From contig CAMLDT010000086.1 of NCBI GenBank assembly GCA_946479075.1, positions 1-13,746 on the forward strand: 13,746 nucleotides of DNA. Direction: 5' to 3'. Position 1 is the stretch's first letter. The number at the start of each line of letters is the position of its first letter. Below the pieces are notes generated by a model. It ran no database searches. It was not told the origin of the DNA and saw only the letters and a list, made by a program, of their open reading frames with translations. The DNA comes from an uncultured Polaromonas sp. Lineage in GTDB: Bacteria; Pseudomonadota; Gammaproteobacteria; Burkholderiales; Burkholderiaceae. The position numbers were made by a program, and so were the translations under genes. Shown one piece after another: positions 6,775 to 13,327 of the stretch.

Positions 6775-7799
6775 AAACTTCCATCTCTCCCGGCTTCCCC
6801 TTGACCCGGCTGCTCGCCACTTGCGCCGTGGCGGCGACGGTCGCGCTGGCCACGGCCGGTGCCATGGCCCAGCAAGCCGCTTCGGCAGGCTCAGGACAGG
6901 CCTGGCCCACCAAGCCCGTGCGCATTGTTGTGCCTTACGGCGCGGGATCGTCCCCCGATGTGATCGCGCGCATCGTCGCCGACAAACTCTCGCCGCGCCT
7001 GGGACAGCCGGTGATCATTGAAAACCGCGCGGGTGCCGGCGGCAACAACGGCACCGGCGCGGTCGCCAAATCGCCTGGCGACGGCTACACCTTCCTGATC
7101 AGCACCAACGGTCCGCTGGTGTACAACACCGTGCTCTACAAAAAGCTGCCCTACGACCCGTTCACCGAGCTGCGCCCGGTGGTGCTGGCCGGCGGCCAGG
7201 CCAATGTGTGCGCGGTGCGCTCGGACTCGGACATCAAGACCCTCAAGGAGCTGGTCGATGCGATGAAAAAGAACCCCGGCAAGTTCAATTTCTCGTCCAC
7301 CGGCGTGGGCAGTCTTTCGCAGCTTGGCGTCGAGCTGCTCAAGGTCAAGACCGGGACCTACGCGGTGCATATCCCCTACGCCTCATCGCCCCTGGCCATC
7401 CTGGCCATCCTGCAGGGTGACGTGCAGTTCGCCTGCGTGCCCGCGGTGGCCGTGATTCCGCAGGTCAAGGCCGGCAAAATGCGCACCCTGGCCGTGTCCA
7501 CGGCCAAACGCAGCCAGCTCACACCCGACATCCCGACCATGAAGGAAGCCGGCCTGCCCGAGATCGAAAACCTGGCCTGGATGGCCATCATGGCGCCGGC
7601 CACAACCCCCGACGCCATCGTGCAGCGGATGAACACCGAGATCAACGCCGTGCTGGCCATGCCCGACGTCAAGGAAAAGCTGAACTCGCAGTACATGGAG
7701 CCGATTGGCGGATCCGCGCAGGATCTCCAGCGTTTCATGCAGCAGGAGCTGCGTGTGATGACGCCCGTCATCAAGCGCACCGGCATCTCCGTCGAGTGA
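6771..7799 (+). CDS. Bug-family (tripartite tricarboxylate transporter) substrate-binding protein
   Basis: A 342-residue periplasmic receptor. A clear Sec signal peptide ends at AMA|QQ around residue 33. The mature start WPTKPVRIVVPYGAGSSPD, then IIENRAGAGGNNGT and SPGDGYTFL are hallmark Bug/TctC motifs. The family binds carboxylates such as citrate, terephthalate, nicotinate or amino acids. No TctA or TctB membrane subunits lie in the window, so it is an orphan receptor, as is common in Burkholderiales. It overlaps the mutase by 4 nt and ends 7 nt before the chorismate-utilising gene. Being locked between two chorismate-enzyme genes suggests an aromatic or cyclic carboxylate ligand, which is inference only. 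Confidence 0.93.
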   Translation: MKTSISPGFPLTRLLATCAVAATVALATAGAMAQQAASAGSGQAWPTKPVRIVVPYGAGSSPDVIARIVADKLSPRLGQPVIIENRAGAGGNNGTGAVAKSPGDGYTFLISTNGPLVYNTVLYKKLPYDPFTELRPVVLAGGQANVCAVRSDSDIKTLKELVDAMKKNPGKFNFSSTGVGSLSQLGVELLKVKTGTYAVHIPYASSPLAILAILQGDVQFACVPAVAVIPQVKAGKMRTLAVSTAKRSQLTPDIPTMKEAGLPEIENLAWMAIMAPATTPDAIVQRMNTEINAVLAMPDVKEKLNSQYMEPIGGSAQDLQRFMQQELRVMTPVIKRTGISVE

Positions 7800-7806
7800 A
7801 GGCCCC

Positions 7807-9726
7807 ATGATCGCGCTGCGCGTCGCGCGCAGTGCGGCCACTCCGGAGCAGGCTGCCCAGGCGCTGGCCCGGCTGGAGCACCAGGCGGGCATTTATTTCG
7901 GGGTGGATGCCGGCATCCCTGGCCTGCACCCCTTGCAGGCCACCTTGCTGGCCGAACCTGCGCTGGCCCTGCATCTTTTTGACGACGGCTTGGCACTGGA
8001 AGTACTCACCGGCTTCGGCCGCCAGCTGCTGGCCCATCCCGCGCTGGCCAGCTGGTGTGCCGGGCCACTGCGCGGACCCGGCGCCGACACGCTGGGGGGC
8101 CTGCGTGGTTTTCTGGCCTGTTTCGCGCCCTCTCCGGATGTGCTGCTGCTGGGCGCCTTGCCGTTTGCCGCCCACCGGCTGGCCGAAGGCCGCCGCGAGG
8201 GCGGCCCGCTGGGTGCGCTGTTTTTTGGCGAGGAGTTGCTGCGCCGGGACGCCACGGGCGCCTGGCAGACCCTGCGCCTGGCCCTCGACGGCATGCCGGC
8301 ACCGGCCGTACCGGCCCCGCGGTCAGGTGAAATCCCGCCTGAACCCGAAGCCGGCCCGGCTCACGAGCCGCAAGACGACCACCCGCCGGGCGCTTACGCC
8401 GACATGGTGCGCCGGGCACTGGACCGCCTCGACGGCAGTGCGCTGGTCTCCCTGACCCTGAGCCAGAGCTACCGCCGCCGCGTGCACATGCCGGCGATCC
8501 AGGCGTTTGAGCGGCTGCGCGCGGCCAATCCGGCGCCTGCGAGTTTTTTTGTCAACGACGGCAGCGGGCTGCGGCTGCTGGGCGCCTCGCCCGACCTGCA
8601 ACTGGTCATCAGCGCAGGCACGCTGCAAAGCCTGCCGGTATGCGGGACCGTGGCGCGGCGGCCCGGCGCGACCGGCGAGGCCGAGTCGCTGCGCGAGCTG
8701 CTCAATGAAGAGGTGGATGCTGCCTCGCTGGCGGTGTGCACCGATGCGCTGCGCAACGATCTGGCGCCGCTGTGTGAACCCGGCTCGCTGCAGCTGCTGA
8801 ACCGCCGCCACCCGATGTCGCTGGCCACCGTGGTGCATGCGGTGGACCGTCTGCAGGGAAAACTGCGCGCAGGCGCCGACGCCTGGGATGCGATTGTGGC
8901 CACGGCCGCGCCGGTGATGGTGACCGGCACACCGCGCCAGGAGGCACTGCAGGCCATCAGCGATCTGGAGGCCAGTCCGCGCGGCTGGTACGGTGGCCTG
9001 GTGGTGCAGGTCGCCAGCAATGGCGACGCGCTGGCAGGCACCATCCTGCGCGCCGCGGCAGTCAGGCACGGCGTGGCCGAGGTGCGTACCGGCGGTGACC
9101 TGATGGCGGACTCCTCGCCCGAGCGCGAAGAGCAGGAGTCGCGGCTGAAGACACGTTCACTGTGGCGCGCCTTCGGCCTGGAAGCGGCCGCCGGCGGCGT
9201 GGTGACCAGGTCTGAAACCTCCCTGCCCAACGCCGTCCGCCTGCTGGATGACGCCGACCCCTTCGGCCATGCCATGCGCGATTGCCTGGAGGGGCTGGGC
9301 CTGCGCCTGGATGAAACCGCGGCCTGTTCCGTGCAGATTGGGTCACCGCAGACATGGCACGCCTTGCCACGGCAATGCGTGGCCGTCGGCGATGCGGCCC
9401 TGCACCTGCTCGGGCGATCGGGCTTTGCAGTTCAGGCCATCCGTCCTGCCCACGGCCGCGTCCTCAGCTGCCGCGCGACGGACCATGCCCCCTGGGCCGA
9501 CCGGGCCCCGTTTGTTGCCGCGGTGTATGCCAGCCTGGCCCTGCAAAAAGGCGAGCTGCCCACCGGCTGGCAGGTCTGGGTCCGCGATGGGCATGAGAAC
9601 CCGGTCGCGCTGGCCCATGCCGGCCAGCGGCTGGTGGCTTTGCTGTTCCGCCCCGATTCCCTGTTGTCGGAGCCGCAGGCACTTCAGGTGCTGCGCGCCG
9701 CTCTGGGTTTTGTATCCGCGGCGTGA
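7807..9726 (+). CDS. TrpEG-like chorismate-binding protein with degenerate glutamine amidotransferase domain
   Basis: A 639-residue fusion. GAAGG overlapping the preceding stop serves as ribosome site. Residues about 195-455 are a chorismate-utilising (TrpE/PabB/PhzE) domain: GASPDLQL, PVCGTVARRPG, TDALRNDLAPLCEPGS, VVHAVDRLQGKLR (H344), VMVTGTPRQEA, WYGGLV and ADSSPEREEQES. It most resembles fused TrpEG enzymes of rhizobial type (CTDVDRNDKSRVCEPGS). Residues about 462-639 align by eye with TrpG: RLLDDADPF, then QCVAVGDAALHLLG for GVCLGHQALG, PAHGR for MHGK, and FRPDSLL for FHPESIL. The triad Cys-His-Glu is thus Ala526, Arg615, Asp617, so glutamine hydrolysis should be lost. Ser307 stands where TrpE has a metal-binding Glu. 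It may use free ammonia, catalyse a different chorismate reaction, or act without catalysis. Confidence 0.85.
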   Translation: MIALRVARSAATPEQAAQALARLEHQAGIYFGVDAGIPGLHPLQATLLAEPALALHLFDDGLALEVLTGFGRQLLAHPALASWCAGPLRGPGADTLGGLRGFLACFAPSPDVLLLGALPFAAHRLAEGRREGGPLGALFFGEELLRRDATGAWQTLRLALDGMPAPAVPAPRSGEIPPEPEAGPAHEPQDDHPPGAYADMVRRALDRLDGSALVSLTLSQSYRRRVHMPAIQAFERLRAANPAPASFFVNDGSGLRLLGASPDLQLVISAGTLQSLPVCGTVARRPGATGEAESLRELLNEEVDAASLAVCTDALRNDLAPLCEPGSLQLLNRRHPMSLATVVHAVDRLQGKLRAGADAWDAIVATAAPVMVTGTPRQEALQAISDLEASPRGWYGGLVVQVASNGDALAGTILRAAAVRHGVAEVRTGGDLMADSSPEREEQESRLKTRSLWRAFGLEAAAGGVVTRSETSLPNAVRLLDDADPFGHAMRDCLEGLGLRLDETAACSVQIGSPQTWHALPRQCVAVGDAALHLLGRSGFAVQAIRPAHGRVLSCRATDHAPWADRAPFVAAVYASLALQKGELPTGWQVWVRDGHENPVALAHAGQRLVALLFRPDSLLSEPQALQVLRAALGFVSAA

Positions 9727-9733
9727 GCCACTG

Positions 9734-10633
9734 TCAGCGCTGCCCGAAAGGCCGGGCCGGCACGGTTTTCAAATAAAGATACAGCGCCTGGGCATCCACG
9801 TCGCTGAGCGCGCCCAGCGACTCGAAGGGCATCACGGTGACGGGTGTGCCGTCGGGCCGCTTGCCGCTGCGTAACATGGCCACGAACTGGTCCGGGGTGA
9901 CATAAGCCGTCATGCGGCTGCCCTCCCCGGGCGTCAGATTTGCCGCCGGTGCCCAGTCCGGCGGTCCCCCGGGAATCTTGCCGCCGGACAGTCCCGCGCC
10001 GTGGCAGCCGATGCACATGTTCGCCACATAGGCGCCGTGCGCCACGGTCACGCCTTCGGCCACTGGCGCGGCGGGCGGCAGGCTGTGGTCGATCTTTTGC
10101 GCCGCGTCCTCGATCATCCCGAAGCCGTAAAGAAGCTTCACCGGCAGCGACAGCTCCAGCACCGCGGCGCCACCGGCTTGCGGGGGCAGGCTGCGCACAT
10201 ACGCCACCAGCGCGCTGATATCGGCATCGGTGAAGCGGTTGTAGTCCTCGCTGGGCATGACAAACAGCGGCCGGCCATCAGGCTTGATCCCATGACGCAG
10301 GGTGCGCACCCAGTCTGCTGGCGTGTAGCGCGTCACCACGGTGCCGCCGGGCGTGATGTTGGGTCCGGCCAGGCGCAGGCCCTTGCCGTCGTTGACGAAT
10401 TCCCGCCCGCCGCCGCTGGCGCCATGGCAGTCCACGCAGCCGCGGGAGTTGAACAGGTATTTGCCGCGCTCCAGCGACGGCACATCGGTCACATAGGCGA
10501 CCGGCCGCACATCCACATGCACCAGCCGCTGGCCCTTGCGTTCAGCCAGCGTGGTGCCGGCCAGCACCGCAGCCACCGCCAGCAACACCAGCACGCCCAA
10601 CACGCCCGCCGCCCTCAACATCCATTTTTTCAT
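9734..10633 (-). CDS. Membrane-anchored dihaem cytochrome c
   Basis: A 299-residue protein beginning at MKKW (CAT 10631-10633). An AAGGGA ribosome site about 7 nt upstream decides this start over an in-frame one 33 nt earlier that gives MTTRMTTR. An N-terminal hydrophobic helix, roughly residues 6-29 (rich in Val, Leu and Ala), is an uncleaved anchor or signal peptide. Two class I haem domains follow, with CVDCH at 66-70 and CIGCH at 207-211. Likely distal Met ligands are M126 (VMPSED) and M268 (VMPFES). The layout resembles cytochrome subunits or electron carriers of periplasmic dehydrogenases. No dehydrogenase subunit gene is adjacent, so its partner is unknown. It converges with the chorismate-binding gene, with 7 nt between the two stops. 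Confidence 0.9.
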   Translation of the reverse strand: MKKWMLRAAGVLGVLVLLAVAAVLAGTTLAERKGQRLVHVDVRPVAYVTDVPSLERGKYLFNSRGCVDCHGASGGGREFVNDGKGLRLAGPNITPGGTVVTRYTPADWVRTLRHGIKPDGRPLFVMPSEDYNRFTDADISALVAYVRSLPPQAGGAAVLELSLPVKLLYGFGMIEDAAQKIDHSLPPAAPVAEGVTVAHGAYVANMCIGCHGAGLSGGKIPGGPPDWAPAANLTPGEGSRMTAYVTPDQFVAMLRSGKRPDGTPVTVMPFESLGALSDVDAQALYLYLKTVPARPFGQR

Positions 10634-10849
10634 CGCACTTTCCCTTGTGGTCATCCTTGTTGTCATTCGTGCCGGGGCTGGCTGTTACTCCTGCCGCTCC
10701 CGCAGACGAAGGCGATATTCTAGAAAAGCCAACCCTGTCAGGCCAGCGCAATAAATCACACAACACCGACGACCGGCCGCGCCTGATCAGCGCTGCGCGC
10801 CTCATCCCGCGGGCAAACCGCCCGGCTGGATCGACGCTATGCTTGCCGG
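10634..10849. promoter_or_regulatory. Divergent intergenic region between the dihaem cytochrome and dinB
   Basis: A 216-bp spacer. On the - strand, CTGACA (10736-10741) and GAATAT (10715-10720) form a promoter-like pair with a short 15-bp spacer; TAGAAT (10717-10722) is an overlapping alternative -10. This would give the cytochrome gene a leader of about 75 nt. On the + strand I find no convincing promoter for dinB and no CTGT-N8-ACAG LexA box. TTCTAGAA at 10718-10725 is a short palindrome of unclear meaning. Confidence 0.3.
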
Positions 10850-12106
10850 GTGAGCGAGCCTTCCCCTTCTTCCACGCCCCGCCTGCGCCGCATTGCCCAT
10901 CTCGACATGGACGCCTTTTTTGCGTCGGTCGAGCTGCTGCGCTACCCGCAGCTCAAGGGCCTGCCAGTGGTGATCGGCGGCGGCCGCCGCAAGGTCGATG
11001 AGGCCTTGCGTGCCGACCCGGAGCGCGCGCCGCGTTTCATCCCGGTCGCCGAATTCCCGCTGCTCAAGGACTATGTCGGCCGCGGCGTGATTACCACCGC
11101 CACCTATGCCGCACGCCAGTTCGGCGTGGGTTCGGCCATGGGCATGATGAAGGCCGCCAAACTCTGCCCCCACGCCATCGTGCTGCCGGTGGACTTTGAC
11201 GAGGTGCGCAAATACTCGCGCCTGTTCAAAAGCACCATCCTGGAAATCGCACCGGTGATGCAGGACCGCGGCGTGGACGAGGTCTACATCGACTTCACCG
11301 ACGTGCCCGGCGGCCAGCGCGAGGGCGGACGCGTGCTGGCGCGGCTGATCCAGAAGGCGATTTTCGAAAAGACCGGCCTGACCTGCTCCATCGGCGTCGC
11401 ACCCAACCGCCTGCTGGCCAAGATGGCCAGCGAGTTCAACAAACCCAACGGCATCTCCATCGTTTACGAAGCCGATCTGCAGGACAAGATCTGGCCGCTC
11501 AATGTGCGCAAGATCAACGGCATCGGCCCCAAGGCCGGCGAGAAACTCGCGAAGCTGCATGTCCACACCATCGGCGAACTCGCGGCGCAGGACCCGGGCT
11601 GGCTGGTGGACAACTTTGGCAAGGCCACCGGCGCCTGGATGCACGCGGTGGCCTGGGGCCGCGACGACAGCCCGGTGGTGACCGAAAGCGAACCGGTCAG
11701 CATGAGCCGCGAGACCACCTTCGAGCGCGACCTGCACGCGGTGCGCGACAAGGCCGCGCTGGGCGCGATCTTCACCGACTTGTGCACACGCCTGGCCGAC
11801 GATTTGCAGCGCAAGGGCTACGTCGCGAAAACCATAGGCATCAAGCTGCGTTATGACGATTTCAAAATTGCCACACGGGATCAGACGGCGGAGTCCTACA
11901 CCTCGGACGCGCGGACCATTCGCAAAATAGCCGGACTCTGCCTGAAGCGGGTGCCCCTGAACCAGCGGTTGCGTTTGCTGGGTGTGCGGGCCGCCACACT
12001 CGCCCGGGCGGGAGAAGAACCCGTTCATGAACAAAAAAGGCCTTCAGCCCATAGCCAGCAAGCGCAAGCAGCTCCTGAATTCATAGCAACTGACCAGCTT
12101 TTTTGA
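10850..12106 (+). CDS. dinB: DNA polymerase IV (Y-family translesion polymerase)
   Basis: A 418-residue polymerase starting at GTG 10850; the nearest upstream ATG (10839) reads into a stop after four codons. Y-family marks: HLDMDAFFASVE with catalytic D19 and steric-gate F24, DRGVDEVYIDFT with D143 and E144, SIGVAPNRLLAKMAS, the helix-hairpin-helix INGIGPKAGEKL, and a little-finger domain to about residue 385. Compared with E. coli DinB there is an extra segment of about 29 residues (V49-G77) in the fingers, between GGGRRK and RGVITTATY. The C-terminal tail after residue 392 is encoded by a dispersed repeat and ends TDQLF, a possible shortened beta-clamp-binding motif. It would bypass damaged template bases in the cytoplasm. 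The topoisomerase gene starts 24 nt downstream. Confidence 0.95.
   Translation: MSEPSPSSTPRLRRIAHLDMDAFFASVELLRYPQLKGLPVVIGGGRRKVDEALRADPERAPRFIPVAEFPLLKDYVGRGVITTATYAARQFGVGSAMGMMKAAKLCPHAIVLPVDFDEVRKYSRLFKSTILEIAPVMQDRGVDEVYIDFTDVPGGQREGGRVLARLIQKAIFEKTGLTCSIGVAPNRLLAKMASEFNKPNGISIVYEADLQDKIWPLNVRKINGIGPKAGEKLAKLHVHTIGELAAQDPGWLVDNFGKATGAWMHAVAWGRDDSPVVTESEPVSMSRETTFERDLHAVRDKAALGAIFTDLCTRLADDLQRKGYVAKTIGIKLRYDDFKIATRDQTAESYTSDARTIRKIAGLCLKRVPLNQRLRLLGVRAATLARAGEEPVHEQKRPSAHSQQAQAAPEFIATDQLF
12033..12089 (-). repeat. Dispersed repeat, copy 3, in the 3' end of dinB
   Basis: Read on the - strand: TTGCTATGAATTCAGG, AGCTG, 18 bases including TGCGCTTG, GGGCTGAAGGCC, then a T-run. It matches copy 2 in order and spacing. 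On the + strand it is translated as the last part of the polymerase tail (KRPSAHSQQAQAAPEFIA), leaving only the final TDQLF beyond it. Confidence 0.75.
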
Positions 12107-12130
12107 CCCTTTCTTTTTGAACACCGTTTC

Positions 12131-13327
12131 ATGCGCGGACCGACCTCTTCTTCCCCAGCCTCACCGTCCCCGTCTGCCGCGCACCCTGCATCCCTGCCCG
12201 CCGGGCTGGTTTATGTCACCGACGATGTGCCCGGCTTCACGCGGGTCAAACGCGGTGCAAGCTTCAGCTACCGCGACACGCGCGGAAAACCCATCCGGGA
12301 CAAGGACGAGATCCAGCGCATCCGCCAGCTGGCGATTCCGCCGGCCTACACCCGCGTGTGGATCTGCCCCTTGCGCAACGGCCACCTGCAGGCCACCGGG
12401 CGCGACGCGCGCGGCCGCAAGCAGTACCGCTACCACGCGGGCTGGCGCGAGCAGCGCGATGAAAGCAAGTTCGACCGCATGGAAGCTTTCGGCCTGGCGC
12501 TGCCGCGCATACGTGCCCGCGTGGCACGCGACCTGCAGCCCCGGCGCGGCCAGCCGCTGGGCCGCACCGTGGTGCTGGCAACGCTGGTGCGGCTGCTGGA
12601 CACCACCTTCCTGCGCGTCGGCAACGACGAATATGCCCGCGAAAACGGCTCCTACGGCCTGACCACCCTGCGCAACCCGCACGCCGGTGTGCGCGGCAGC
12701 GTGCTGCAACTGCGCTTTCGCGGCAAAAGCGGCGTGATGCAAAGCGTCAAGCTGGACGAGCCGAAAGTTGCCGCCGTGGTGCGGCGCTGCCAGCAGCTGC
12801 CGGGGCAGGAGCTGTTCCAGTACGAAGACGAAGACGGCCGGCCACACACGCTGGGCTCCAGCGACGTCAACGACTACCTGGCGGAAATAGTCAACGGGAA
12901 ACGCGCGGGGCAAGAGCCGCGCAGCGAAGGGCCTCCCCGGGCAAGCGACAAGCGTGGGGGCGAACATTTCACCGCCAAGGATTTCCGCACCTGGCACGGC
13001 ACGGTGCAGGCGCTGGAACTGACCCGCCTGGCCTGCAGCGCCAGCGGCACCACGCCGGCCAGCTACAGCGCCAAGGCGGTGCTGGCAGAAGTCGCCAGCC
13101 TGCTGGGCAACACGCCGGCGGTCTGCCGCAAATCCTATATCCACCCGGCGGTGATGAGCCTGGGCGCGGAGCTGTCAAAAGACGCCGAAACCATGGGCGA
13201 CATCTGGAACACGCTGGCCGCCGGCAAAATGCCGCGGCGGCTCTACATGGCCGAAGGGCGGCTGCTGGCCTTCCTGAAAAGCCGCCGCCAGAAAGTCCGC
13301 CGCAAAGCCCAGGCGCCCGCCCGCTAG
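12131..13327 (+). CDS. Type IB DNA topoisomerase (poxvirus-like, bacterial)
   Basis: A 398-residue enzyme that nicks one DNA strand through a 3'-phosphotyrosine and relaxes supercoils. It starts at ATG 12131 with a weak ribosome site and a Ser/Pro/Ala-rich N-terminal tail of about 20 residues. The N-terminal domain has FSYRDTRGKPIRD and IPPAYTRVWI. The catalytic domain has LRVGNDEYARENGSYGLTTL (R162), RFRGKSG (K199), KDFRTWHGT (R286), N327 and CRKSYIHP with Y336 as nucleophile. These match the Arg, Lys, Arg, Asn, Tyr set known from Deinococcus TopIB. A stretch of about 23 residues (254-276, rich in Arg, Gly, Pro) is inserted just before GEHFTAKDFRTW and is absent from the usual family spacing. 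It follows dinB closely, making a small DNA-maintenance unit, and its stop shares CTAG with the convergent cytochrome gene. Confidence 0.93.
   Translation: MRGPTSSSPASPSPSAAHPASLPAGLVYVTDDVPGFTRVKRGASFSYRDTRGKPIRDKDEIQRIRQLAIPPAYTRVWICPLRNGHLQATGRDARGRKQYRYHAGWREQRDESKFDRMEAFGLALPRIRARVARDLQPRRGQPLGRTVVLATLVRLLDTTFLRVGNDEYARENGSYGLTTLRNPHAGVRGSVLQLRFRGKSGVMQSVKLDEPKVAAVVRRCQQLPGQELFQYEDEDGRPHTLGSSDVNDYLAEIVNGKRAGQEPRSEGPPRASDKRGGEHFTAKDFRTWHGTVQALELTRLACSASGTTPASYSAKAVLAEVASLLGNTPAVCRKSYIHPAVMSLGAELSKDAETMGDIWNTLAAGKMPRRLYMAEGRLLAFLKSRRQKVRRKAQAPAR

Noticed and set aside
9248..9874. Long overlapping frames on both strands, for example 9248-9874 (+), 3942-4682 (+) and 5100-6449 (-)
   Set aside because: They lie opposite or out of frame with well-supported genes, have Arg/Ala/Pro-rich shadow composition typical of GC-rich DNA, and show no domain or ribosome site.
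10730..10765. LexA box upstream of dinB
   Set aside because: CTGT occurs at 10735-10738, but no ACAG follows at the required spacing, so SOS control is not supported by the sequence.
12098..12117. T-runs just after dinB as a terminator
   Set aside because: The two T-runs are not preceded by a stable hairpin, and the topoisomerase gene begins 24 nt after the stop, so read-through is more likely.
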